Virus record (IMG/VR): IMGVR_UViG_3300028025_003591
Location: 1 to 29,027 of that record
Direction: 5' to 3' (one strand)
Length of the DNA stretch: 29,027 nt
Source of the DNA: a virus
Part shown: positions 1 through 9,622 of the stretch, one piece after another
Layout of the letters: each line of letters starts with the position of its first letter
Position numbering within the stretch: the first letter of the stretch is position 1
Position numbers and translations under genes: made by a program
Notes under the pieces: generated by a model
Databases searched by the model: none
The model's input: only the letters and a program-made list of their open reading frames with translations
Told to the model about the DNA's origin: nothing

Positions 1-1505
1 GCTTGCATTTGCTTAGCGTACATTATATTTCGTAGATTAACATTATTTAGGTCTTTAAAATAACTGTTAGTAGTGAGCCACCCAAACAGAACTAGAGGCA
101 TTACTAAGTCATCATGGTAACCTTCATCAGCTTCATATGATCCTTTTTTCTCAATAAAGGTCGAGATTTCGGAGATCGTATCAGCATCATTTATAATAAG
201 TTTGTTTTCCTCAACGAGTGCTTTAAAGTTATGACACCCAATTCGTTTGATTTTTTTATCGGTATTAACACCCAACTGTGTTTTACCACCACCAAAACCA
301 CCTGAGACAGTCTGTCCCAAAGCGTGTCTTGTAACCATCAATATATTTTCGTATTCCATCTCAGAATATAGGATGTGAGCAACCTGTTCCGAGATGTTAA
401 TTTCCAATAATACCCATGCTTGGTTGTAGTCTGATCCAACTTTATAAATCACATTTGGATAGAGCAACGGACTAATTTCATTATTACGATACTTTGCAAC
501 GATTCTGTAAGGAACCTCTGTAATATCAATAACTTGGAATGCTGAATAATCCCCACCAACACCTTTTGCTATATCGCAAACCATACAATAACTATGACCA
601 GCCTGTGGGTTTACATATACATCTAACCCATCTTTCTGATAGACGATAGTATCTGGACTCATTCTAGAAATAGCATCTGCTCTAACTAGAGTAAGAGAAG
701 AACCTAAGAAGTTACAAAGAACCTCTTGAGTAAATTTAAGTTCACCAAGCTGTGCTTTTTGTTCTGCAGCCCATGCTTCATCACGACCTGGAATTTCCCA
801 GTATGGTATGAATAGATTAACGAATCCATTTCTACCCTTTTCAGCATCTGTCCAAAACTTCCAGAAATGATTATATCCTAAAGGAGTTGAAGACAATAGA
901 ATCTTAGTAGTCTGACCAGCTGAAATCGTAGGATAGACTGAAGTAAAGAATTCTTCTGCCACATTGTTTGGAATAATCGCTGCCTCGTCAACATACAACA
1001 TGTTTACTGATTTACCACGAATACCAGACTTACCTGTTGCAGCAGTGAATACTTTTGATCCATTCTCTAATTCAATATCACCTTTGTTCCAAGTAGTAAC
1101 ACCTTGCTGCATCCACTTTGGTAGCAACTCATACATTGTTTGATAACGATCTAAAACCTCACGAGCAGCAGTTGCTTTGTTCGCAAGGATAGCCACAGTT
1201 TTGTTGGCTTGGAAAATCGTATACCAAAGAATGTAGGCTGCAGAGGTAGTTGTCTTACCTTGCTGACGACCTTCCATAAGAATCACACGACGATTAGTAT
1301 GGATTACATTTACTTTGTTTTTCTGGCAATCATACAGTTTAAACAACTGTAAGCCATGATCCAGTGTAACAATATAGCAGTAGGTCTCGATAAAATATAT
1401 CGGATCTGCTGCACACTTCATGTACTCTTTTACATCTTCAGGTGTAAAATCAACGGTAACTCCAGCTGCTTTTAAATTGGAGTTTGAATTATAAATTTGT
1501 GCCAT
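1..1505 (-). CDS. terL: Terminase large subunit gp17 (C-terminus beyond window)
   Basis: This is the ATPase and nuclease motor that packages DNA into the prohead. About 501 codons are visible, and the frame runs open through base 1, so the C-terminus is missing. The ATPase domain shows a Walker A (GRQQGKTT, residues 79-86) and a Walker B-like MLYVDEAA. The RNase H-like nuclease domain shows an acidic VCDIAKGVGGDYSAF, an E-containing LLEINISEQ and a late YHDDLVM, matching the three acidic clusters of T4 gp17. The ATG at 1505 overlaps the gp15 stop as TAATG. The N-terminus before Walker A is about 80 residues shorter than in T4. No small terminase (gp16) lies between this gene and gp15, where T4 has it. 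The assignment is secure. Confidence 0.96.
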   Translation of the reverse strand, partial: MAQIYNSNSNLKAAGVTVDFTPEDVKEYMKCAADPIYFIETYCYIVTLDHGLQLFKLYDCQKNKVNVIHTNRRVILMEGRQQGKTTTSAAYILWYTIFQANKTVAILANKATAAREVLDRYQTMYELLPKWMQQGVTTWNKGDIELENGSKVFTAATGKSGIRGKSVNMLYVDEAAIIPNNVAEEFFTSVYPTISAGQTTKILLSSTPLGYNHFWKFWTDAEKGRNGFVNLFIPYWEIPGRDEAWAAEQKAQLGELKFTQEVLCNFLGSSLTLVRADAISRMSPDTIVYQKDGLDVYVNPQAGHSYCMVCDIAKGVGGDYSAFQVIDITEVPYRIVAKYRNNEISPLLYPNVIYKVGSDYNQAWVLLEINISEQVAHILYSEMEYENILMVTRHALGQTVSGGFGGGKTQLGVNTDKKIKRIGCHNFKALVEENKLIINDADTISEISTFIEKKGSYEADEGYHDDLVMPLVLFGWLTTNSYFKDLNNVNLRNIMYAKQMQ

Positions 1506-2251
1506 TAGAAGTTAGATGTCCAACTCTCATTATCAACTGTTGCAGTAGTTACATCACCTTCTGCCGTATAAATTCTATTTGGGTTACTAAAGTTTTCGTT
1601 CTGACCAACATTAGCATTAACAGTATCGATAATACTTTGACCAGAAATTGGTCCAAATAAATTCATTTTCATTTGAAAGCTAAGAGTATGAGTAACAAAC
1701 CTACGAGTTTGGAAATCTCCATCATAATCATCTTGAACCGATACACTATTTAACACGATAGGAACATCAAGTTTAACATTCATATCTGGAACTGCATTAA
1801 GAGTCAATGTATACTCAGGTGTAAAAGTAGGAAGAATTTGTTCTATAATTTGTAGACCATCTTCTTGAGTTTTTGTTAGAATGTATAATGATAAATCAAT
1901 ATTGTATGGAACAGGAGTATACATAGTAGATACTGAACCAGTACCATCACCACATTTTATCTGTTGCATGCGATTTACTTTACGAGATGGATCATAGTTA
2001 TAACCAATAATTTCAAAAGACATTCTTGGTAGAGTTGTATAAACATGATTTTCCAAAGTTGGATCTTGTTCCAAACGAACAATCCACTTTTCCTTTGGTG
2101 CATAAGCCAGTGGAATCTGTAATCTTTGAATTACCGTACCAGTTACAGAATCACCTTCACGACGATCGATATAGATGTCGCTGAATAGTGAACCAAATCC
2201 TACAATGCACTTGCGGATTATTCCGTGGTAGTATACATTACTGTTTAACAT
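1505..2251 (-). CDS. 15: Tail sheath stabiliser and completion protein gp15
   Basis: This 248-residue protein fits T4 gp15, which caps the tail tube and sheath and forms the head-tail joining surface. The evidence is overall sequence character (N-terminal NVYYHGIIRKCIVGFGSLFSDI, then a beta-rich body with VPYNIDLSLYILTKT and FVTHTLSFQMKMNLFGP), its size close to T4 gp15, and its position between gp14 and gp17. Its ATG overlaps the gp14 stop as TAATG, and its own stop overlaps the terminase start in the same way. This suggests coupled translation of three virion genes. Residues 1-200 look family-like; the last 40 or so are N/T-rich and probably flexible. It is a cytoplasmic assembly component that ends in the virion. 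Confidence 0.9.
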   Translation of the reverse strand: MLNSNVYYHGIIRKCIVGFGSLFSDIYIDRREGDSVTGTVIQRLQIPLAYAPKEKWIVRLEQDPTLENHVYTTLPRMSFEIIGYNYDPSRKVNRMQQIKCGDGTGSVSTMYTPVPYNIDLSLYILTKTQEDGLQIIEQILPTFTPEYTLTLNAVPDMNVKLDVPIVLNSVSVQDDYDGDFQTRRFVTHTLSFQMKMNLFGPISGQSIIDTVNANVGQNENFSNPNRIYTAEGDVTTATVDNESWTSNF

Positions 2252-3180
2252 TATGGGTTATTATCTCTGTCAATTTCACCGAATGGATTTGATACGCTAA
2301 ACAATACATCCTGTGCTTGTGTTTTAAACTTATTGTTATCACCGAAGGATTCTGGCTTATCAATATTAATATCAATAGAAGCAGTTGCTACCGCACCAGA
2401 TCCGCCACCGCCAGTTATAGAAACTACTGGAGCAGTTTGATATCCACTACCTGGATTTGTTACATCAATGCGAATAATTTTATTTGCAGTAGCACCTGTT
2501 CCACGAACAGCAGTTGCTGTAGCACCAAAACCAGTTGCGCTTGTGAATGATACTGTTGGAACTGAAGTATATCCTGTTCCTTGAGTTGTCATTGTAATCT
2601 TAGTAACTTCACCGAGTGGAGATCTAGTTGTATTAGTGGTAAATGTTTTGAGAGTTTCAAAGGCATCAATTGGTGCAATGCCAGTATCAATTCTTTCAGA
2701 AGCATACTGGAACAATTCAACTTGTAGTTTGTAAACATATAGTTTACCAAGCTGATAAAATGGATCTTGATGGGCAACAAATTTAATTTCAAACAAACCT
2801 TTAGTTAATGGAAAGTAAATTAAATCACCTTCGCATGGTCTATTTGGTAGAATGGTTTGACCATAGCGACCAACCATCTGTTCCCAGCGACGACGAGCAA
2901 CTACCAATGTAGCTGACTGTTCCATCATAAGACCAAACTTCTGAATGAACGCACCTTGTCCACCAAGAGAATCTACATTCTCAAAATACATTTCAATTGG
3001 AAATGAAGAGGTAAATTTTGATAGACGATCTTCACCAAGAATCTCGTCTTTTGAAACTAATGTTCTTGGAATGTACATGAACTCATTACCATAAATCTTA
3101 AGAGATTCGATAATTAGATCTTCAACTAGGTACTGCTCATTTCTAGTACCATGAGAAAAATAAACATTAGTTGTTGACAT
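2251..3180 (-). CDS. 14: Neck protein gp14
   Basis: The 309-residue protein matches T4-type neck protein gp14, which with gp13 closes the filled head and connects it to the tail. Family-like segments are the N-terminal NVYFSHGTRNEQYLVEDL, the EFMYIPRTLV region, FENVDSLGGQGAFIQKFGL (residues 67-84) and the C-terminal DVLFSVSNPFGEID. Residues about 189-268 are an apparent insertion of two G/A/T-rich modules (GTGYTSVPTVSFTS and GSGYQTAPVVSITGG, each followed by a GxGAxATA-like stretch). T4 gp14 is shorter and lacks them. It lies one base after gp13 and overlaps gp15. A ribosome site AGGA stands five bases before the ATG. Confidence 0.92.
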   Translation of the reverse strand: MSTTNVYFSHGTRNEQYLVEDLIIESLKIYGNEFMYIPRTLVSKDEILGEDRLSKFTSSFPIEMYFENVDSLGGQGAFIQKFGLMMEQSATLVVARRRWEQMVGRYGQTILPNRPCEGDLIYFPLTKGLFEIKFVAHQDPFYQLGKLYVYKLQVELFQYASERIDTGIAPIDAFETLKTFTTNTTRSPLGEVTKITMTTQGTGYTSVPTVSFTSATGFGATATAVRGTGATANKIIRIDVTNPGSGYQTAPVVSITGGGGSGAVATASIDINIDKPESFGDNNKFKTQAQDVLFSVSNPFGEIDRDNNP

Positions 3181-3181
3181 G

Positions 3182-4138
3182 TTATCCTAAAAAGAAATCA
3201 AGAGGTGCTGATTTATTTTGTAATTCGTCTTCTAGATCTTTAATTTCCGTAGTGGCTTCGTCATATAGTTTATCACCATCCAGAGTTACACCACCTGGAA
3301 GTTGAATGCCAGAGAATTTTTTAATGTTGGTTGCCCACTGTTTTTTAAACAATGCAATAACATAGTGTTTTAACCACTGTTCGTTGTAAACTTTACTCCA
3401 TGTGGTCGGATCCATTGCACGATAAGACTGAACAATAATATAATCACCAAGAATAAAATCTGTTGCCCAATTAGCGTCTAGGTATAAACGACCATTTAAA
3501 CGATTGAACCTAAATCTTTGATGACCATTTAACTCTAAATCTAATAGAGCCAAATGCGACATAACTGTTTTGTAGTAGATTAAAGAAGTAGATGTTAAAT
3601 CATACAAGTCATTTAATCTTAATTGATACTGCAAGTCGAAAATGTTCTTTGATGAAGATGCTTGTCCAGCAGATATAATTTGAGTGACACCCCAAACATA
3701 GTCTGGAATTTCAATATAACGATTATCGTATTCACGAAGTGTGATAGAAGATAGAGTTGCAGTATGCCCTGCTGAACCAGTAATTGTTTCAGCAGCGGTA
3801 AAAGTACCAACAACATTTTTAACTAATAATAGAGTACCAGAAGAAGTTCTACTGGATTCTTGACAAACTTCAGCAGTCGCACCAGAAGTTGCTCCAGTAA
3901 TTTTTTCAGCAAGATTAAATGTGCCTGCTACTGATGTAGATAATGTAATTTCAGAAGCACGAATTTGTTGCTTAAGATAAATCTGCTCAATACCTTCATA
4001 GTGATATATTTTCCAATAATCAAGTGCTTCATCAAGACGATCTTCTAGTTGATCATCATCCACATTTATCTCGAGCACGGGAGCACCCAGTGCTCTTAGC
4101 GCATATTGTTTTAACCCATCTCTTGTAGAAACAGCCAT
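3182..4138 (-). CDS. 13: Neck protein gp13
   Basis: The 318-residue protein matches T4-type head completion protein gp13, the partner of gp14 at the portal-tail joint. Diagnostic stretches are the N-terminal LKQYALRALGAPVLEINVD, the acidic DDQLEDRLDEALDYWKIYHY, YIEIPDYVWGVTQI (residues 141-154), and the C-terminal region with LGDYIIVQSYRAMDP and KHYVIALFKKQWATNIKKF. Residues about 66-133 are an apparent insertion of two related modules (GTFNLAEKITGATSGATAEV and GTFTAAETITGSAGHTATL) that separates two halves adjacent in shorter homologues. The start is ATG at 4138 with AGGA upstream. It opens the gp13-14-15-17 block just after a tail-fibre gene. Confidence 0.92.
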   Translation of the reverse strand: MAVSTRDGLKQYALRALGAPVLEINVDDDQLEDRLDEALDYWKIYHYEGIEQIYLKQQIRASEITLSTSVAGTFNLAEKITGATSGATAEVCQESSRTSSGTLLLVKNVVGTFTAAETITGSAGHTATLSSITLREYDNRYIEIPDYVWGVTQIISAGQASSSKNIFDLQYQLRLNDLYDLTSTSLIYYKTVMSHLALLDLELNGHQRFRFNRLNGRLYLDANWATDFILGDYIIVQSYRAMDPTTWSKVYNEQWLKHYVIALFKKQWATNIKKFSGIQLPGGVTLDGDKLYDEATTEIKDLEDELQNKSAPLDFFLG

Positions 4139-4139
4139 T

Positions 4140-6731
4140 TTAGTTTCCTAACTTTGCTTTTAGTTCTTCGATTTGTTTTTGCTGTTCTTTAATAGCTTCA
4201 ACTAATAATGGAATCATTCTTTCATAATGAATAGTTAAGTATGTTGCATCGATTGGAGCAGGAACAACGATCTCTGGTAGAACTGCCTGAACTTGTTGAG
4301 CAGACAAACCTACTTCTTGTTTAGAAGAATCGTATCCTAATGATGCAGCAGTTTCATTTGCATGATAGTGGAAACCATCAAGAGAAAGGACTTTCTCCAA
4401 AGCATTTTCGATATTGCCAGTACGAGTCTTAAGACGATCGTCTGAGTAGTAACCAGTAATAGTTCCAGTTGCACGGATCTCACCAGCAGTACCAGAAGCA
4501 GCAGTTCCAACTCCAATTGAACCTAACTGTATACTAGTATTAGTTGGAATAATTTCTGGGATAGTCCAAGTAACTGCAACAGAACCATCAACAGATTTAC
4601 CAGTACCACCAAGAGTGATAGTTCTAGCAGTACCCCAAGATGCAGTAGTAATTGCTGCAGAACCATCAAATGCAGTTCCGTTAATATTTCGTGGAGTAGT
4701 CAGCGTAGCTGCAGAACCAGTAATACGAAGAGCATCAATAACACCTAGTGTACCAGACAGAACACCACCAGTATTAGTTGCGTCTGGAATAAAGGTAAAG
4801 AATCCAGTGCTATCGTCAAAGCCAAAGAAACCATTCTTGGCAGTTCCACTGAACCAGCGGAATTGAACACCACGATCTAAGTTGTTATCTACTGTTGGAA
4901 CAGTATCACCACCCAACTGTAGAATTAAGTTATCTAAGTTAACAGTACTAGAATTAACTGTAGTAGTTGTACCATTGACTGTTAAGTTACCAGTAATAAC
5001 TGTATTAGCATTATTTAATGTTAATGTACCAGTTGCAGCACCAATAGAAAGTGTGCTTGCTGCACCGAAAGCATTGACAGTAGTGGCTACTGTATTAAAA
5101 ATATCCATCGATGCACTACCAGCAACAACGCTAGTAGTCAATGTCGGACTAGTACCAAACACTATAACACCTGTACCAGTTTCGTCAGTAATGGCTGTCG
5201 CCAACTGAGCAGAAGTGGCAGTTAAAGTATTGTTTGTTAAGTTGATAGTCTTATTAGTAAGAGTATCTGTTGTTGCTTTACCAACTAATGTATCAGTAGC
5301 TGCAGGTAATGTTAGAGTAGTAGTACCAGCTACAGCAGTGGCAACAAGAGTAGTTGTACCAGATGTAGATCCGTTTACTGCCACACCAGTAGTAACTTCA
5401 ACTGTACCTAATTTTAGCCAATCATAAACTGCGCCAGTTAATGAGACTGTATTAGTTGGCTCAGCAATACCACTAATCAATAACCACTTTGCTGAACTAG
5501 CTTGTTTTATCAAGCCAGTATGTAATGCACTACCAGAAGTGTAGTTACCAACAAAACCAATGTCTAGAATATTTGCAGGATTACCTTCTGCTAGTCTAAT
5601 AATGTTATCATCAATAGACAAACTTGTAGCATTAAGGGTAGTTGTTGTACCATTAATTGTTAAGTTACCTGTAACTGTTAAATTATTATTAACAGTTGTA
5701 GTACCAGTAGCTGCACCTAGAGAAACTGTAGTAGCTGCACCACCAATATTAAGAGTAGTGGCAGTTACATTGAACACATTCTGAGTAGTTTGTGTTCCAA
5801 CTAGCGTACCAGTGTAATCTTTAAGATTAGTTCTATTCCATTGACCAACTTGAGTTGATGCAGTTCCTGCACCATCCTCAGCATAAAAATCTAAGTCACC
5901 ATTTGATGCACTTGCAGATGTTTCTGCAATAATAAAAGTAAATCCATCAACTGATTTTACACCGCCCAGAGATGCCCATGCTGCTGCAGCATATCCTTCA
6001 AAAGAAGAAAGAGTACTATTATAGCGGATCATACCAGTGGCAGGAGTTACTGGTCTTTGACCAGTACTACCAACTGGGATTTTCCAGTTGCTTGAACCCG
6101 TGGCAGTAAGAATATCTAATCCAGCTAAAGAAGCACTAGTGCTACCCAAAGAAATTGCAGTAGAACCAACAGTAATTTGTCCAGCTGCCCAAGATGGAGC
6201 AGAAGAAGCACCAGTAGAAATAAGGAAAGTTCCTGAAGCACCTGGAGCAATAAAGGAAGTTGTTCCAGTATCTGCTTGGTAAGGTAGGTAACCAGCTGAT
6301 CCACCAGCAATGTTAGTGGCAGTAACGGCAGTGCTAGAAGTACCTGCAGTAATTGAAGCTGGAGAAACCCACGCAGGTACACCAGATCCAGAAGAAACTA
6401 AAAGTTGTCCAGAAGAACCAACACCAGTAAAACCGATACTGCTATTTGTAGAATAAGCAACCGCACCAGAAGCAGCAGATAATGACGCACCAGTACCACC
6501 GTAACCTAAACCGACAGGTTGACCATTCCAAACAGAGTTTGTAGATAATGTTTTATTGGTTAGAGTCTGAGCAGAAGTATTATTAATTAAAATGGCTCCA
6601 CCACCTGGAGTTACACCATCATGAAGTCTAAATGTTTTTACTTCAGTGTCATAGGTAATCTCACCAATAGCACCTGTGAATGCATTGTTCTGGGTAGTAG
6701 TTCCTCTTCTAAATTGTACTTGCGTTGCCAT
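4140..6731 (-). CDS. Tail-fibre protein with C-terminal S74 intramolecular chaperone
   Basis: A long fibre-like protein of 863 residues. The N-terminus (residues 1-40, FRRGTTTQNNAFTGAIGEIT then FRLHDG) resembles the major-tropism-determinant N-terminal domain found at the start of phage receptor-binding proteins. The middle is low-complexity T/S/G/A beta repeats with recurring TLTNKTL and LPAATDTLVGKATTDTLTNK units, as in trimeric fibre shafts. The C-terminus (about 761-863) is a peptidase S74 chaperone: SDDRLK gives Ser763 and Lys768 with the usual five-residue spacing, then GLSAQQVQAVLPEIV and an EAIKEQQKQIEELKAK coiled coil. Such domains trimerise the fibre and then cut themselves off before the Ser. 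A strong AGAGG ribosome site precedes the ATG. The receptor is unknown. Confidence 0.88.
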   Translation of the reverse strand: MATQVQFRRGTTTQNNAFTGAIGEITYDTEVKTFRLHDGVTPGGGAILINNTSAQTLTNKTLSTNSVWNGQPVGLGYGGTGASLSAASGAVAYSTNSSIGFTGVGSSGQLLVSSGSGVPAWVSPASITAGTSSTAVTATNIAGGSAGYLPYQADTGTTSFIAPGASGTFLISTGASSAPSWAAGQITVGSTAISLGSTSASLAGLDILTATGSSNWKIPVGSTGQRPVTPATGMIRYNSTLSSFEGYAAAAWASLGGVKSVDGFTFIIAETSASASNGDLDFYAEDGAGTASTQVGQWNRTNLKDYTGTLVGTQTTQNVFNVTATTLNIGGAATTVSLGAATGTTTVNNNLTVTGNLTINGTTTTLNATSLSIDDNIIRLAEGNPANILDIGFVGNYTSGSALHTGLIKQASSAKWLLISGIAEPTNTVSLTGAVYDWLKLGTVEVTTGVAVNGSTSGTTTLVATAVAGTTTLTLPAATDTLVGKATTDTLTNKTINLTNNTLTATSAQLATAITDETGTGVIVFGTSPTLTTSVVAGSASMDIFNTVATTVNAFGAASTLSIGAATGTLTLNNANTVITGNLTVNGTTTTVNSSTVNLDNLILQLGGDTVPTVDNNLDRGVQFRWFSGTAKNGFFGFDDSTGFFTFIPDATNTGGVLSGTLGVIDALRITGSAATLTTPRNINGTAFDGSAAITTASWGTARTITLGGTGKSVDGSVAVTWTIPEIIPTNTSIQLGSIGVGTAASGTAGEIRATGTITGYYSDDRLKTRTGNIENALEKVLSLDGFHYHANETAASLGYDSSKQEVGLSAQQVQAVLPEIVVPAPIDATYLTIHYERMIPLLVEAIKEQQKQIEELKAKLGN

Positions 6732-6751
6732 TTATTATTCCTCTTTCGATA

Positions 6752-6759
6752 TATTTATG
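6752..6759 (-). promoter_or_regulatory. Possible T4-type late promoter box (one mismatch)
   Basis: The minus strand reads CATAAATA, one base from the T4 late consensus TATAAATA. It ends about 20 bases before the ATG of the 863-residue fibre gene and overlaps the stop codon of the preceding gene. Position and orientation fit. The mismatch and the AT-rich background keep this tentative. Confidence 0.4.
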
Positions 6760-9613
6760 CTTGGGCTTCTGACCAGAATAAGTTGATGTTTGTGGTGCAC
6801 GAAGAAGCAGATAAGTTTTTAATAACAACTGCCAAGACATCTGGACCATCTGGATAATTACTATATCCACCAATAGCAGAATTAGTCAATTCTTTTAACT
6901 GACCCAAGTCGATTTCAGCAAAACCATTAACCTGCGCAAGCGTCGCAAACACTTGTTCACCTGGAGTTGCAGTAGTAGTAACGCTTGTTGAAATTTGCGC
7001 AAATGATGGTTGGGATCCTAATGAGCTAGTATTAACAGAATTCCATGTTAATGAAGACGCATCAATATTACCTGGATTCAAAATACCGTAAACTTGAATA
7101 TTTTGTGTTGATGTCATCTGTAGTTTTTGTAGCAATAACTGAGATCTATTAATTAAATCTCGTTCACCTAAAGTTCCAGATATAGAGTTTGATACAGATG
7201 GAGCTAATCTTAAGAAGAAAGCTGTTTCTGATGAGTCTGCTGGAATATTATTATTTAATGATGCATAGTTAAAAAAGTATCCACGATCAGTATCAAATCC
7301 ACCATCCATAATATAAGATGAACCCCAGTGATTAATAACTGGTGATGCTGTACAACTAATAAGAATAACTGAATTAAAACCATTACCAACTACATGGGAT
7401 GCAGCTGCACCACCACTAAATGTTTTCTGAGATCCGCCAGCAAATTGTTGGAAGGAAGCACCTCTGGTGCAACCATTTAAAATATTACCTGCTTTACTAC
7501 TATAATTAATGCACTCATTTTCTATCATTACAGTTCCGCTAGATGGGAAACGATATCCATCTACTAACTCAATTGATGTTGCAGAATTACTAATAGTAGT
7601 GGCTAATCTTCCAATAACAGATTCATTGATCGCTTGGTAACGAACTGCGCTGTTACCAGATCGCATATAGGCTTCGTCATTTAAGTTATTCTGTTTCATA
7701 CGGTGAACAAGAACCATATTACCATCACCACCACGACACATAAAGTCGATAAAACCAGCACCATACCAAGAGAATGAAATACCCAACATTTGCATTTTGT
7801 TAAGGTTTAAATTGTATCCAGAAATACCAGTACCATCAACTTTATCAATATTAAATTGAGATTGAGGAATTCTTTGATCTATAACAACTGCAATTTTAAC
7901 CCCAGTAGAATTTGAGACACCTCTATACTCTGGGTTAACTGTCATTGTATTATCATCAGTAATGGAACCAACCATGTAAGTCATACCACGAATAACAATT
8001 CTATCACCAGCTTTTAATTGTTGAGTGAAACGACAATTTGTGCCAGATATTAATTGTGATCCAGCATTTACTGCCACAAAACCAGATAATTGATATGTAG
8101 CTGATCTTTTAACAACTGCCATTTCTGATCCGTCAAATTCCCAGAATAATCCATTTTGATCATCGAATGGTCCAACACGAACAGAAGCCCCATGCCAGTT
8201 TTTAACTGTGACACGAGGAAGGTTTGTAATAACTGCACTAGTAGAACCTAGTGTACCCTGTGCAGAAACTGTAAAAATATTTTCACTGGTAATACCAGCA
8301 ACACCATATGTTCCGTTGTATCCACTGGTAACAACACCAGAAATTAGAACTGACGCACCAATTTGTAAACCATGGTCAGATTCTGTTGTGACAGTAATTG
8401 TTGAACCAACAGTAGTACCAGAAGCTGAAATTTGGTCAAGGTTAAGAACTGGATTAAATAAAACACCTGAAGTCCAAAGCACACCCTTACCTGATTGGTA
8501 ACGCATATACTTTTTAGTTTGACGAGCAACAGACGCACCATGAGAAGCAACGAAAGTTCCAAGAGTGACACCACCATCAAATGGTCGATGCATAACAAAC
8601 GCATCTGATCTTGTATGAATAACCATAGTAATAGCAGCGGAAGCCACCGCACCACCGACACGAGCAGTAAATGTAAATGTAGTTGGAGATGGAACTGATT
8701 CTGCAAAAAAGTTACCAGTTAATAGTGCGTGGTTTGTCCCAACAGAACTGGCAACACCAACGATAGGAGCACCTGGAACTAAACCATGGTTGGCAGAACA
8801 AGTAACAGTAATAACTGAAGGGTTTGCACCATTAGATGTAACAGTAGATATTGGTAATTGTGACCCAGCATAAAAACCACCACGACGACCATAAGTGGAA
8901 CTACCAAAAATTGATAAACCATTTGTTCCAACAATACCTTTAGCATAGTATGTAAATGTAGTGCTAGTTGGAACAGAGTTAATTACAAAAGCACCTTCTG
9001 CTCTTGCGTAGTTTGCAGTGTTGGTTAATCCAAAAATAATAACTGGATTATTAACAGTAAGACCATGAGCAACAGAAGTAGTTACAGTGATCAATGATGG
9101 AGAATTACCATCAGTAGTGATAGAAGTAATAAACAAATCTAGTCCAGGCTTTTCAAAAATTCCTGGAACATTACGAATGTCAGTATAGTTCTGCCACTTT
9201 GTTGGTTGAAGACCATATTCAAAGTCAGCATCAATTAGTGATTGTGGTTGTGCGATGCGCATTCTTTCAATTGCATCAACACCGAATGCATATGGACGAA
9301 CAATGTTACCAACTTGTTTAGGCGCATCAGTATAAATGGCAATTTTGTCATTGGCTGACATTGCCGAAGTATCTTTACTAAATGTTACAGTAGTAGCACC
9401 ATCTTGTTCGGAATAAAAAGTATTACTATCACTAGGGTCGAATGATACTGTACCACTACGAGTTGGGTCACCAATAGCATAAATGTTTTCTTGGATAGTT
9501 TTATTTGCAACGATCAACAGTTGAGTCGCATCACACTTTCCAGGGAACTTAATAGTTCCAGCATTTGCAATACCTGGAGTAAAAATATATTTTTCAACTA
9601 GTTGGCGAGCCAT
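6755..9613 (-). CDS. Large virion structural protein with beta-sandwich repeats (T4-like marine phage type)
   Basis: This 952-residue protein looks like a tail or baseplate-associated structural protein. Residues 1-105 form a beta-rich head (EKYIFTPGIANAGTIKFPG). The segment 112-143 (VDAIERMRIAQPQSLIDADF, then EYGLQPTKW) resembles a signature I recall from structural proteins of marine T4-like phages. Three Ig-like repeats of the form ITVTT...HGL...V.I.G follow, with HGL at about 183, 276 and 414. The C-terminal third contains DGGFDTDRGYFFNYA and a long regular domain (GTLGERDLINRSQLLLQKLQ). There is no signal peptide, membrane segment or enzyme motif. AAGGA precedes the ATG by a short spacer. 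Its exact position in the virion cannot be told from sequence. Confidence 0.72.
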   Translation of the reverse strand: MARQLVEKYIFTPGIANAGTIKFPGKCDATQLLIVANKTIQENIYAIGDPTRSGTVSFDPSDSNTFYSEQDGATTVTFSKDTSAMSANDKIAIYTDAPKQVGNIVRPYAFGVDAIERMRIAQPQSLIDADFEYGLQPTKWQNYTDIRNVPGIFEKPGLDLFITSITTDGNSPSLITVTTSVAHGLTVNNPVIIFGLTNTANYARAEGAFVINSVPTSTTFTYYAKGIVGTNGLSIFGSSTYGRRGGFYAGSQLPISTVTSNGANPSVITVTCSANHGLVPGAPIVGVASSVGTNHALLTGNFFAESVPSPTTFTFTARVGGAVASAAITMVIHTRSDAFVMHRPFDGGVTLGTFVASHGASVARQTKKYMRYQSGKGVLWTSGVLFNPVLNLDQISASGTTVGSTITVTTESDHGLQIGASVLISGVVTSGYNGTYGVAGITSENIFTVSAQGTLGSTSAVITNLPRVTVKNWHGASVRVGPFDDQNGLFWEFDGSEMAVVKRSATYQLSGFVAVNAGSQLISGTNCRFTQQLKAGDRIVIRGMTYMVGSITDDNTMTVNPEYRGVSNSTGVKIAVVIDQRIPQSQFNIDKVDGTGISGYNLNLNKMQMLGISFSWYGAGFIDFMCRGGDGNMVLVHRMKQNNLNDEAYMRSGNSAVRYQAINESVIGRLATTISNSATSIELVDGYRFPSSGTVMIENECINYSSKAGNILNGCTRGASFQQFAGGSQKTFSGGAAASHVVGNGFNSVILISCTASPVINHWGSSYIMDGGFDTDRGYFFNYASLNNNIPADSSETAFFLRLAPSVSNSISGTLGERDLINRSQLLLQKLQMTSTQNIQVYGILNPGNIDASSLTWNSVNTSSLGSQPSFAQISTSVTTTATPGEQVFATLAQVNGFAEIDLGQLKELTNSAIGGYSNYPDGPDVLAVVIKNLSASSCTTNINLFWSEAQA

Positions 9614-9622
9614 GTTTTTCCT

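Noticed and set aside
6125-6382. Leucine-rich minus-strand frames within fibre genes (also 8344-8706, 2589-2792)
   Set aside because: These are out-of-frame readings of repeat-rich fibre or neck genes; their composition is an artefact of the codons used there.
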